Positions 56,327-64,000 of a stretch of 64,000 bases of DNA are shown piece by piece (position 1 is the stretch's first letter; the number at the start of each line of letters is the position of its first letter). The DNA comes from a virus. The position numbers and the translations under genes are program-made. The notes under the pieces were generated by a model. That model ran no database searches. It was not told where the DNA came from and saw only the letters and a list, made by a program, of their open reading frames with translations. Location of the stretch: positions 62,001 through 126,000 of the IMG/VR virus record IMGVR_UViG_3300035660_000002; one strand, given 5' to 3'.

Positions 56327-58147
56327 TTATTGCCTCTCATCGTCTAGTCCGCCCTTGTTCAACTCATCTACAAAGCTGTCTCCTGAATCATATGGTATGG
56401 GCACAGGAGCCGAATGTGCTGTCATAGGCGCTCCTATTCCTTTGATCATCTCCCCCATTTTCTCGCCAAGACCCTTTACCGCATCCGTAAGCTTTTTGCT
56501 CTCCTCTACGGCAAGTTGTTGTACAGTATGAAATGCGCTCTCTGCAGCTTTAGGTATTCCAAAGACTTCTGCCTTCTTTCTGCCTTCGGCTGCGGCCGCT
56601 TCTCCCAATGCTCCTATCGGGCCCGCCGTTGCCATCTTCATAATACCTGCCGGAGTAGCTAAAAATTCTATTCCTCTTTTTATCCTGTCTCCGCCAATCG
56701 CTCCAAAGGCTAATCCCGCTACTGCGCCAGGCAGAATCCCCGCCACATTCCCAATCGCAAATCCTGCCAGAGCCCCTTTGACTGTATTTGATAATATGTT
56801 TTCAATACCACCCTTTTGCCCTAACCCCGGGCCGCCTCCTAAGCCATGTCCTATAACCGCAGCCACTTTTTTTCCTAAAGGTGCGTTTTCTCCTTCTTCC
56901 TTCAATCCTTTATAAGCATCCATACCAATCATATACGCTGCCGCAGTACCGGCACCTATACGAGCTATCCATGTCAACAACCCCCAAGGAATTTTGCCGA
57001 ACCAGTTTATGTTTGTGTCTCCTTTTCCTTCCGGTCCTGAAATACCTCTTATCCCTGCCGTTTTCTCGAGCAGTTCAATTACTCTCTTTGTCCACTTAGA
57101 TTCGTATGCCTGCTTCATAAAGAATGCGGCCATGCCTAAAGTTACCGCGCCTGCCATCCCCTGTGCCGCCAAGCCGCCAACCGATGCCTCCGGTACTCCG
57201 GGCCTTCTTTTTACAAACTTTCCTGTCTCGGGATCCCTACCGGGCCACTGAATTCCTCCCATCGCCTCCGCAGTTTTAGGAGCTATGCCCGCCTCTCCTG
57301 CATGAATCTGCTCCAACGTCTGCGGACCTCCCCCTGTAGGTAGTCCCATGCGTTGTCTTTCAAAGACACTCTTGAACCCATCCAGACCTGCATCAAGAGT
57401 TCCCATCTCTTTAAATGTCTGTCCTACTGTCAGTTTCGCCATATTAATATATTCTTTTTTCTTTCTGCGCTCTTCAAAGTAGCTACGTAGTGCCGTTGCG
57501 ACTTTAAATGTTCCTGTGATAGCTCCTGTCGCTATCGGGGCAAATGGGCCCAAGAGAGCCGCCATGCCCACATCACCAATGCCGCCCCATTCCCCAGGCA
57601 TTCCCATGGATAGCTTCCCGAATGCTCCAGTCGCTACACGAAAGGGTTCGGTTTTGCGGTACGCCTTTCGTACATGACCCGCCAACCCACCTTCTCCTTC
57701 TTGTATCCGTTTTATCCTTTCCGTGATCAAATAAGAAGCAGACTGCGCTGCCGAAATCTGCTGATCTACCACCTGTGCTATTCCACGCATCTTCTCCTTC
57801 AGCTCCGCATCCGCCGCTATTCCCGCAAGCACTTTCATCACTTGACCGTGCATCTCAGGGAATAGTCCAGCCGCTTCTTCTACTTCTTTATCTCCTGCTA
57901 TGGATCTTTCCCCCACCATCATCGGAAGCAACGCCACAACTCTCTTCATCATAGGAAGAGCCGTATTGATATCCGTCTGAAGCTCCGCGTTGGTCGTATT
58001 CTTCATGGCCAATCCGAACAATCTTGGCAAATCCTCTCCATATTTAACGGATGCCGCAATCAGCATCTTCCTGCTCAACGGATCAAGCTCAAGATAGCTG
58101 GCCATTTCGTCCAAATTGGCTTTCCAGTCTTTTCTTTCGGTCACCAT
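56327..58147 (-). CDS. tape measure-like tail protein
   Basis: 606 residues. Long helical N-terminus (LDEMASYLELDPLSRKMLIA, ADAELKEKMRGIAQVVDQQI) and a Gly/Ala-rich hydrophobic centre (AAVTLGMAAFFMKQ-type, LAGFAIGNVAGILPGAVAGL) followed by a helical tail (VQQLAVEESKKLTDAVKGLG) are typical of tape measure proteins, which fix tail length and form membrane-active segments on injection. At about 0.15 nm per residue it would give a tail near 90 nm. It lies between tube-type and tube-end genes, the conserved location. Confidence 0.8.
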   Translation of the reverse strand: MVTERKDWKANLDEMASYLELDPLSRKMLIAASVKYGEDLPRLFGLAMKNTTNAELQTDINTALPMMKRVVALLPMMVGERSIAGDKEVEEAAGLFPEMHGQVMKVLAGIAADAELKEKMRGIAQVVDQQISAAQSASYLITERIKRIQEGEGGLAGHVRKAYRKTEPFRVATGAFGKLSMGMPGEWGGIGDVGMAALLGPFAPIATGAITGTFKVATALRSYFEERRKKKEYINMAKLTVGQTFKEMGTLDAGLDGFKSVFERQRMGLPTGGGPQTLEQIHAGEAGIAPKTAEAMGGIQWPGRDPETGKFVKRRPGVPEASVGGLAAQGMAGAVTLGMAAFFMKQAYESKWTKRVIELLEKTAGIRGISGPEGKGDTNINWFGKIPWGLLTWIARIGAGTAAAYMIGMDAYKGLKEEGENAPLGKKVAAVIGHGLGGGPGLGQKGGIENILSNTVKGALAGFAIGNVAGILPGAVAGLAFGAIGGDRIKRGIEFLATPAGIMKMATAGPIGALGEAAAAEGRKKAEVFGIPKAAESAFHTVQQLAVEESKKLTDAVKGLGEKMGEMIKGIGAPMTAHSAPVPIPYDSGDSFVDELNKGGLDDERQ

Positions 58148-58366
58148 TTATTGTTGCCTGCCTTTAAGTTCCTTCTTCTTCGTTTCGAGCAATTTACCTT
58201 GCATCCACTCTATGTCAAATGTGTACATGTCCATAACATCATTCCACTGTTGCCCCGCGTAGTAACACAGTTCAAATATGATATCCAAGAGATTCTGCAA
58301 CGAGGGCACCTGCTGGAAATAGTAGGTCAATCCGAAACGGTACCGGCGTCTTGCCGGTCCCTCCAC
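58148..58366 (-). CDS. small overlapping frame, possible frameshift extension
   Basis: Up to 72 residues in a frame that overlaps the end of the T4_baseplate-type gene by 95 bases in the +1 frame. The GTG at 58366 has no ribosome-binding site, and no better start is seen. The second half (GQQWNDVMDMYTFDIEWMQG) has the look of tail assembly chaperone C-termini. Either translation is re-initiated near the TGA at 58272, or a +1 shift at that point appends this helix to the upstream protein. I could not find a perfect slippery motif. Confidence 0.5.
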   Translation of the reverse strand: MEGPARRRYRFGLTYYFQQVPSLQNLLDIIFELCYYAGQQWNDVMDMYTFDIEWMQGKLLETKKKELKGRQQ

Positions 58367-59000
58367 AATGTTTGCAGGTGTATGAAGCGTTCATGTCAAC
58401 CCCATGATAATACTTTTCCAAGAACGCTCTAATGAGATCAATATCCTGTAGTGACATCCCGTTCAAGCGCTCCACCTTCTTATCAATCGTTTCATCCCCC
58501 ACAACCACCTGGGCTAACTTGAAGATGATATCATCCTCTTTCTTGGCCTCAATATAGTCCATGTACTGAATCTGATCATCAACCCTGTATAGTCGAAGCA
58601 GCACAGACTCCCCGTTTGGGAGCTTGAGGGAATATGGTTCTTGAAAATCGTCAGGTAGGAGAACCTTCTCGAGCTTACCAAGGTCTACTTTGTAATCTTT
58701 GTCCGTTCGGAAGCAATGCTCGCACATCAGTTCTATCGGAAACAGATTACTGTGGCAGTTTAGCGTAAGCCATATTACTATGTAGATCCTGTCCCCAATC
58801 GTGAGACGCCCCGGCTCGATTCCACGGAGGATGTTCTTTAGCAACAGCTTAAACTTCTTCTCAAAGTTTGCGGTGGTTGCCTCACCGATGATCTTGAGAT
58901 CCTTGCCTTTCAGCATCCTGATTTCCACCTTGCTGACGCCCTCGCTCTTATACGGTATCAGCTTCGATGGAAGATTTAGCTCAAAATAATTCTCTTCCAT
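58272..59000 (-). CDS. T4_baseplate-family (gp26/gp51-type) tail protein with two zinc knuckles
   Basis: 242 residues. SKVEIRMLKGKDLKIIGEAT, LTIGDRIYIVIWLTLNCHSN and the following CEHCFRTDKDYKVDLGKLEK are the pattern of the T4_baseplate family of hub-assembly proteins. A second CKHCGGTGKTP occurs near residue 212. The two CxxC pairs could bind zinc. It precedes the tape measure gene, where phages place tail-assembly chaperones, and its end overlaps a second frame (58148-58366). A chaperone role is more likely than a virion component, but both are possible. Confidence 0.75.
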   Translation of the reverse strand: MEENYFELNLPSKLIPYKSEGVSKVEIRMLKGKDLKIIGEATTANFEKKFKLLLKNILRGIEPGRLTIGDRIYIVIWLTLNCHSNLFPIELMCEHCFRTDKDYKVDLGKLEKVLLPDDFQEPYSLKLPNGESVLLRLYRVDDQIQYMDYIEAKKEDDIIFKLAQVVVGDETIDKKVERLNGMSLQDIDLIRAFLEKYYHGVDMNASYTCKHCGGTGKTPVPFRIDLLFPAGALVAESLGYHI

Positions 59001-59022
59001 TGTGCACCTCCCCTTTTATTTA

Positions 59023-59961
59023 TCATATGAAAGCCGCCGGCAAATCTTTTGGCGCCGCCAACGGATTCAGATTATTCCTTTCCAAAATAGCCGCAGTCAC
59101 CTCCGCATCTGTCAATGTGCTCGCCGCAAGTGGGGGAGTCCATTGCACAGGCACATTTACTTTCACGGTCTCTACTGCGGCCGCCAAAGGCCTGCTGTTA
59201 TAATTATCGATCATCTCCTGTGTTATTTGGTAATCCTCCAAATCTTTCGGAATCACTGTCGGAGCTTTCTGCCTCTCTTCTATTGCCGCTTCCGATATTA
59301 TTGAAGTTGATCCCCACGATGATGTGCCTTGATTCACACCCCCTGGCTTTTCTTTTACTACCTCGCTGAGTATATTACTCGCAAGACTCTGACCGAACGA
59401 TAGCAATTCCGCTCCCACGTTCTCCGCTAGCTCTGATCCCAGTATCCCCTCTTCTACCATGTCACATGCAAAGGGCACTTCGATCTGTTGTATCGTGTTT
59501 TCCTTGTAGCTTAGTGCTGCATCATAGAACTTTAATGGGAATGCGTTCCTGAAGTTAACCACTCTTAAAGGAATGCCCTCTGCCGTCAAATAAGTAAGCG
59601 TTATGTTCTTTGCGTATCCGTTGAGCTTCTTGCGCCATAGTCCTTTATTCGTCAGCATGAGGCTACGCCATGCGTTCAGGTACAGCCTCACTGCACCTTC
59701 CTCTGTCTCGAGAAAGATTATTTTAAGAACAGGATCCTGCAGATCATTCACGTAGAACAACTTGTACGCCCCACTTCTCATAGATGTGGGCTCTTTCATA
59801 ACATAGTCGCTATACGTGATATCCTGTATCGTAGGAGCCACAAGTTCCCCCGGCACCCATCCCACTTGAGGTAGCAGTACTTCAAAGCCGTACGATCTTT
59901 GAAACCTTCGTACGCTTAATACTGCTATGTCCCTGTTTATCGCAGATAACGATAAAGGCAT
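59023..59961 (-). CDS. tail-tube-like structural protein, 312 aa
   Basis: Starts behind GAAGGTGGTAGC. Residues 20-190 show the strand pattern of tube-type proteins (YGFEVLLPQVGWVPGELVAP, YKENTIQQIEVPFACD), followed by a Pro/Ala-rich, probably flexible C-terminus with WTPPLAASTLTDAEVTAAIL. It is longer than the usual 160-residue tube subunit, so it may be a baseplate-proximal tube paralogue. The proper tube protein is the gene upstream in transcription (60014). Confidence 0.6.
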   Translation of the reverse strand: MPLSLSAINRDIAVLSVRRFQRSYGFEVLLPQVGWVPGELVAPTIQDITYSDYVMKEPTSMRSGAYKLFYVNDLQDPVLKIIFLETEEGAVRLYLNAWRSLMLTNKGLWRKKLNGYAKNITLTYLTAEGIPLRVVNFRNAFPLKFYDAALSYKENTIQQIEVPFACDMVEEGILGSELAENVGAELLSFGQSLASNILSEVVKEKPGGVNQGTSSWGSTSIISEAAIEERQKAPTVIPKDLEDYQITQEMIDNYNSRPLAAAVETVKVNVPVQWTPPLAASTLTDAEVTAAILERNNLNPLAAPKDLPAAFI

Positions 59962-60013
59962 GCTATGCTACCACCTTCTCTTTTTCAGCTTTATATGCTA
60001 CCTCATCAAACAT

Positions 60014-60535
60014 CTATGCGCTCATTTCTTCCCATCTATCATAAGCAAAAGTTACATCATACTTCGCTGATTCGTTGATCTCGTACCCTAACGGCAGCGC
60101 CACCTTCTCCTGCGGGTACATCCCCACAAGCTTTATCCTCTTCGCAACTGTGCCTTTGGTGCTAAGCAGTGTCAACACCGCATCCGTCTTCAGATCCGGA
60201 TCCCCGAGGCCTGTGCCCGCAACATTGTCGCGAACGAGTCTCATCCAGGACTGGATCGCCTCGTATGTCTTGGCATCCTCACCTTCCTGTATCTTCACCG
60301 TCAGCATATGTGAGTATACTTCCTTGCCCGGCACCACCATGCCTCCTGTTCCTTTGAAGGGGATTAGGATTGGGTCGAATCGTCTGCCCGGCTCTTCGAG
60401 CGATGTTGCTCTTATGATCCATATGTCCGATGATCCCAATCCTTTAGGAGCCGGTATTTCAAACTCCCACAAAAACGTTCTCTGCGGATTCGTAAGGTTA
60501 TTCCTTAACGCATCCATTCCCATTAAGTTCGACAT
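60014..60535 (-). CDS. tail tube protein (T4 gp19-like)
   Basis: 173 residues behind AAAGGAGGCAACGC. The chain follows the gp19 pattern: RTFLWEFEIPAPKGLGSSDI, WIIRATSLEEPGRRFDPILI, then TYEAIQSWMRLVRDN and YPQEKVALPLGYEINESAKY followed by DVTFAYDRWEEM. Size agrees with T4 gp19 (163). It comes between sheath and chaperone-type genes, the conserved order. Tube hexamers stack inside the contractile sheath. Confidence 0.88.
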   Translation of the reverse strand: MSNLMGMDALRNNLTNPQRTFLWEFEIPAPKGLGSSDIWIIRATSLEEPGRRFDPILIPFKGTGGMVVPGKEVYSHMLTVKIQEGEDAKTYEAIQSWMRLVRDNVAGTGLGDPDLKTDAVLTLLSTKGTVAKRIKLVGMYPQEKVALPLGYEINESAKYDVTFAYDRWEEMSA

Positions 60536-60589
60536 GCGTTGCCTCCTTTTTAGCTTTCGTCTTTTTGTTTATACATTGATTTTCCTATG

Positions 60590-60994
60590 TTATGGTGTTG
60601 CATCTCTTGCTATTATAATAGTAACGTTCTTCGTTGTCGCACCTGCGTTAGACAAGAATACTTTGTCAGGCTGCGCCCCCAGCACCGATACCGCCCCAAT
60701 ACCTGCCAGAAGTATCGCACTCTCGATCTGTATCGCAGGATTTGCCGCACTGTGCACCTTGAAGCTGACATCATACGTTCCCGGAACTGCCTGCGTGTAT
60801 GCATTCATTTTTATACCAAACAGATACACCATAGCGGCCAGTCCGGGCTGCAGAAGAATCTCTACGTCCGCGGCGGCCGGTGCGAGTGATACCTCGATCA
60901 CATCGTACGCTTCTGCGTAGTAAGTGATATTCTCACTAAAATTCGGACCTCCTTCAACGTTTATCTCTATCGGCGAATTTACCCTCGTAGTCAT
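60590..60994 (-). CDS. small virion-type protein, paralogue A
   Basis: 134 residues behind AACGGAGGACGGAAT. Beta-strand rich, with VIEVSLAPAAADVEILLQPG, an AAMVYLFGIKMNAYTQAVPG stretch and a late DKVFLSNAGATTKNVTIIIA. It has the same overall order and length as the next gene upstream (61026-61430), which suggests duplication. Located between sheath and tube genes; decoration or sheath-accessory function is possible. No family is known to me. Confidence 0.55.
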   Translation of the reverse strand: MTTRVNSPIEINVEGGPNFSENITYYAEAYDVIEVSLAPAAADVEILLQPGLAAMVYLFGIKMNAYTQAVPGTYDVSFKVHSAANPAIQIESAILLAGIGAVSVLGAQPDKVFLSNAGATTKNVTIIIARDATP

Positions 60995-61025
60995 ATTCCG
61001 TCCTCCGTTTATAACGGTTTCCTGG

Positions 61026-61430
61026 TTATAGCGCCTCTTTGTTTCTGCCTGTGACGATTGTCACTTCATGATCTGTCACACCCGTGTTGTATACCAGAAC
61101 AGCATCCAAGTTTCCAAGTTTGGCGCACATTGCTACACCGTTAAATACCTGCATGCAATCCAGTGTAATTACGGATCCCCCAGAGTTGTGCACCTTATAC
61201 GTCAACACATCAACTGCACCGTACATAGGCCCCAGCGGCTCTTGATACGCCTCTGCCATTATTGCAAACAGGTGAGTCGCGCAGGGCAGTATCGCAACCG
61301 TCACACTGCCTCCATGAGGAACAGTAACTTTGTATATCTCGAGCACATCCACATCAACCGACACGTCTTCCTGAAATATTGGCACACCATCTGCAAATGA
61401 TCTCAGCACTGTCTGAATTGTGTTGCCCAT
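61026..61430 (-). CDS. small virion-type protein, paralogue B
   Basis: 134 residues behind AAAGGAGGCAAGT. VLEIYKVTVPHGGSVTVAIL, THLFAIMAEAYQEPLGPMYG and LDAVLVYNTGVTDHEVTIVT align in order with the paralogue at 60590-60994. Beta structure predominates. It is the first gene after the sheath gene in transcription. Confidence 0.55.
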   Translation of the reverse strand: MGNTIQTVLRSFADGVPIFQEDVSVDVDVLEIYKVTVPHGGSVTVAILPCATHLFAIMAEAYQEPLGPMYGAVDVLTYKVHNSGGSVITLDCMQVFNGVAMCAKLGNLDAVLVYNTGVTDHEVTIVTGRNKEAL

Positions 61431-61472
61431 ACTTGCCTCCTTTTATCCATGTATTTATTCATATTAACCCTT

Positions 61473-61499
61473 CGGGCCTACTTGTTAGGAGTCGGCCCG
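61473..61499 (-). other. hairpin after the sheath gene
   Basis: CGGGCC (61473-61478) and GGCCCG (61494-61499) pair around a 15-base loop in the gap 61431-61547. No U-tract follows on the minus strand. It may stabilise the abundant sheath message or partly end it. Nothing else is visible in this gap. Confidence 0.45.
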
Positions 61500-61547
61500 T
61501 AATAATGCACCTAGCCGCTCAACAACAGGACGTTATAGGCCTGCTGT

Positions 61548-63200
61548 TTACAGTACCGTTCCAGCTGCTATGATTGCCTCGAAGCTCGCGGTTGACCTTG
61601 TGATGATCGCCTTGATCTCGATGTACTTCGCGACCTTCACCGGCTTGATGAACAGCCACACATTCAACTGATTGTTGTCCCTGTCTGTTGCCGAGTTGTT
61701 CGTGGCATCGCAGACTACCTTCCATCCCCGGTCGGTCACGTTATCGAACGCTCCCAATCCTTCCAGAGACGCCATGTACTGCTCCAGCGCTGTCCGCACA
61801 CGGAAGTATGTCCTATCGATCAGCGGCTCGAAGAGGTAGTTCTTTGACGCCCTTGTAGTCTCGACTGCTATCTGATTGATCAGCCTTCTGATGTGCACGT
61901 TGCTGAGCGCCGACTTCAAGGCCTGCTCTGTTTCCTCTCCGAACACCACGATTCCAAACCCCGGATCGTTGATGATGGGGTTGATCTGCGCTGCGTCGAG
62001 AACATCCATCTCTCCGCCCACCCCTGTCGTGTACGCCTTCTTTGTCAGATCTATTCCAAAACAGAGTTGCAGTGCCCTGCCCAGTATCCCCCTGTTATAC
62101 CCCGCAGGGGCCCCGTGCGCCGCGCCGTATATGTAATCCGTAAGCGCGTATACACCTGCTATGTCTCCTGACGCAGGTATTGCCACCACCTGACCATTGT
62201 ACTCATCAAACACCTTTATCCATGGAGAGTACAACGCGGTGAAGCTGGTATTGAGATTCTGTGTGCCGGTTCTCCACGTCACCTGATTTGCCACACTGTT
62301 GAGGTCTGCGTATGGCACGTCGAGAACGCAGGTACAGTCGACACGAGCCTCTGCTATGTTCTTCATCTTGGTGTGCACAGTATTCGCGGCAGTGCACAGC
62401 CCCCCATTTATGAGTATGTTGATCGAGTATGCCAAGATGTTCGTGAACACATCCCATGCTACCACTACTGCCGCATCGTCCATCGTGGTATCATTGGATC
62501 CCTGCGCCATGCTAAGTGCAGTCGATATGTCTCTCGGCATTACTGTGTTGGCCACGAGAGCGTTATCTTCCACACGGATATAGGCACTTCTGCCGTTGAT
62601 CACATCTTTGATGTATGTCTGATTCCCGTACCCATCCAGTTGCCTCTTACGAGAGACATTAAACGTCTCGACCAACGATGTCACACCTGCGTCATCTACA
62701 TAGTAAACGTCGACTCTGAACTTCCATGTCGGCGCATCGACCGTCGTCAGCACGATCTTGATGTTGTTGTTCCATGTTCCAGGATCAGCTCCGAAGAATA
62801 CCAAACATTGGTCTGTGCCATATACATATGCTCCTGGAACACTCTGTCCTGCTACTATAGCTGCGTTTATTTCAGATGATCCGCTCGTCACTACGTACAA
62901 CCCGCCGTACAGAGAGTCCTTGCGCGCTCTCATGGCATACAGCACTCTTCCGTTTTGCAGGAATCCTATCGCAGCATGCTTCGCAAGCTTCGCAAGCTGT
63001 AATGCGCTCGTATAATCGGTAGGAATTTCAGGCTTTCCGTACTCCTGTATAAACTGCGCCTTGTTCGTGATAAGCACCGGCGCATCGACATCGCCTTTAT
63101 TTGAGTGCACTACGATCGCCCCTACAGATGTTGCTACTGCCGGGACCAACTCCGAAATGTCCAACGTCTTAAAAACAATCTTCGCACTTCCGCTATACAT
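61548..63200 (-). CDS. tail sheath protein (T4 gp18-like)
   Basis: 550 residues behind AAAAAGGAGGATACC. Conserved sheath regions are visible: SVGAIVVHSNKGDVDAPVLI, FIQEYGKPEIPTDYTSALQL near the N-terminus, ADPGTWNNNIKIVL in the middle and, near the C-terminus, LYGA-type KNYLFEPLIDRTYFRVRTAL and VWLFIKPVKVAKYIEIKAII. This last domain wraps the tube and drives contraction. Between them an insertion domain (ADLNSVANQVTWRTG) is present. Length is close to phage sheaths of 480-660 residues. It marks the virus as a myovirus. Confidence 0.92.
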   Translation of the reverse strand: MYSGSAKIVFKTLDISELVPAVATSVGAIVVHSNKGDVDAPVLITNKAQFIQEYGKPEIPTDYTSALQLAKLAKHAAIGFLQNGRVLYAMRARKDSLYGGLYVVTSGSSEINAAIVAGQSVPGAYVYGTDQCLVFFGADPGTWNNNIKIVLTTVDAPTWKFRVDVYYVDDAGVTSLVETFNVSRKRQLDGYGNQTYIKDVINGRSAYIRVEDNALVANTVMPRDISTALSMAQGSNDTTMDDAAVVVAWDVFTNILAYSINILINGGLCTAANTVHTKMKNIAEARVDCTCVLDVPYADLNSVANQVTWRTGTQNLNTSFTALYSPWIKVFDEYNGQVVAIPASGDIAGVYALTDYIYGAAHGAPAGYNRGILGRALQLCFGIDLTKKAYTTGVGGEMDVLDAAQINPIINDPGFGIVVFGEETEQALKSALSNVHIRRLINQIAVETTRASKNYLFEPLIDRTYFRVRTALEQYMASLEGLGAFDNVTDRGWKVVCDATNNSATDRDNNQLNVWLFIKPVKVAKYIEIKAIITRSTASFEAIIAAGTVL

Positions 63201-63213
63201 GGTATCCTCCTTT

Positions 63214-63612
63214 TTAAATTTTTATTTTCATCGCTTTCTTGATTTCCGGATCTATCTCGATATCTACGATCACCCTTTCATTATATTTCCTCCCATCCTG
63301 TCCTATAAAGTCTCTGTACAGCTCTACTGATTTGAATGTCAGCTTTCTTACACTCCAACGTCCGAACGTATTCAAAAGTGTGGGGTCGGAGAGCATATGC
63401 AAGAGCTCCCCCTTCGTTATCTTGTTCCTTCTCTTTGTTGTCGGATCTGTGTGAACGATATTCAGTTTTCCCCAGAAGGATATGCGCTCGAGCCAGAACT
63501 CCATACCACCATCAAAGGCACATGGTAGCACTTCTGGCACCCGAAGCATTGCCCTGATGTCCTGGTATGTTATTTCATTCACCGCTTCTTTGCACTCTTC
63601 GTATATACTCAT
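63214..63612 (-). CDS. tail/neck accessory protein, 132 aa
   Basis: The chain SIYEECKEAVNEITYQDIRA, then LERISFWGKLNIVHTDPTTK, is followed by RWSVRKLTFKSVELYRDFIG and a charged end. No named family recognised. It ends 13 bases before the sheath gene and is adjacent to the partial gene at 63613; this is the region where T4-like phages place tail terminator and neck genes. Role assigned by position only. Confidence 0.5.
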   Translation of the reverse strand: MSIYEECKEAVNEITYQDIRAMLRVPEVLPCAFDGGMEFWLERISFWGKLNIVHTDPTTKRRNKITKGELLHMLSDPTLLNTFGRWSVRKLTFKSVELYRDFIGQDGRKYNERVIVDIEIDPEIKKAMKIKI

Positions 63613-64000
63613 CTATACCTCTGGTGGTACTGGAGTATTCTCGGTTATGACTTTATGCAAGAATAGCGTCTCTGCGTTCGCCACGTAGTTCACATCAAAG
63701 TATCCATCAAGCACGATCGTCTTTGCTGTCTTTACCATGACACCTCGTAATAGCCATGATTCTACTGTGATGGTCACAGTATGCTTCCAATACTTTCCCT
63801 CTGTAAACATCTTGGCTATCTTCGAGTCATCCATCGCTGCGCTAGGATCGAATATTATGTCAAGCTCAAGAGGCTTGTTCTCATCGTAGAAGAGATTAAT
63901 GTTTGGATCCTCGAATTGCCAAAACATAAACTCCTGCAGGAACTCATCCATCTTCTCTTTATAAGAAGTCCAAAACGATATTGCATATTCTATGTCAACC
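63613..64000 (-). CDS. tail/neck protein, 5' part outside window
   Basis: The frame is open to the window edge with no stop. A Met lies at 63951, but codons upstream of it continue sensibly (DIEYAISFWTSYKEKMDEFL), so the true start is outside. The visible C-terminal part has NLFYDENKPLELDIIFDPSA and VTITVESWLLRGVMVKTAKT in the style of tail-completion or tail-terminator proteins. At least 128 residues are seen. Family not assigned. Confidence 0.55.
   Translation of the reverse strand, partial: VDIEYAISFWTSYKEKMDEFLQEFMFWQFEDPNINLFYDENKPLELDIIFDPSAAMDDSKIAKMFTEGKYWKHTVTITVESWLLRGVMVKTAKTIVLDGYFDVNYVANAETLFLHKVITENTPVPPEV

Noticed and set aside
1-64000. Plus-strand genes and tRNA genes
   Set aside because: All long plus-strand frames are shadows of minus-strand genes with poor composition and no ribosome-binding sites. 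I saw no cloverleaf-forming tRNA sequence on either strand.

Overview
This window is part of a large contractile-tailed phage (myovirus) genome or contig. Essentially every gene is on the minus strand, so transcription runs from high to low coordinates. The virus type is shown by a T4-like tail set: tail sheath (61548-63200), two tube-type proteins, a T4_baseplate-type protein (58272-59000), a tape-measure-like protein, a gp53-like protein, hub, gpV/gp5-like spike, PAAR tip, gp25-like and J-like baseplate wedge proteins, and a gpI-like protein. A lipoprotein with a C-terminal membrane segment (unimolecular-spanin layout) and heptosyltransferase-like enzymes suggest a Gram-negative host. That is inference; no gene identifies the host species.

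Layout, following transcription from high to low coordinates: tail structure 46-64 kb; a cluster of radical SAM and carbohydrate- or cofactor-type enzymes 38.6-45.5 kb, next to a protein with a tail of alternating cysteines; very large fibre/adhesin-like proteins with N-terminal export signals (17.9-25.7 and 32.1-38.6 kb), flanking a glycosyltransferase/methyltransferase/pyruvyltransferase group (26.6-31.4 kb); a lysis-type cassette 15.5-17.5 kb that ends in a structured RNA and an intrinsic terminator; then small accessory and early-type genes 0-15 kb (DUF932, SprT-like, SpoVG-like, DUF6166, KTSC, HNH endonucleases, peptide deformylase, XRE regulator).

The most striking element is at 7293-7966. 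It is an array of 38 conserved 8-base half-sites of two alternating kinds, exactly 18 bp apart without a single phase slip over 674 bp (19 units of 36 bp), with variable sequence between them. The array starts at the stop codon of a 318-residue protein (7962-8918) that has the helix-hairpin-helix and C-terminal fold signature of IS110 transposases but no DEDD/RuvC, HNH or catalytic-serine motif. This combination, including the 36-nt period and about 9-nt spacers, fits the TIGR-Tas (tandem interspaced guide RNA) dual-guide systems of phages, in a form without a fused nuclease.

Other notable points are a promoter plus nested stem-loop terminator upstream of a possible sigma-like gene; a peptide deformylase with a SEC-C-like zinc tail; a ComM/YifB-like protein that has lost its ATP-binding core; a phage protein domain fused through a membrane segment to a SleB-type hydrolase; and a possible radical-SAM-modified Cys-rich structural protein.
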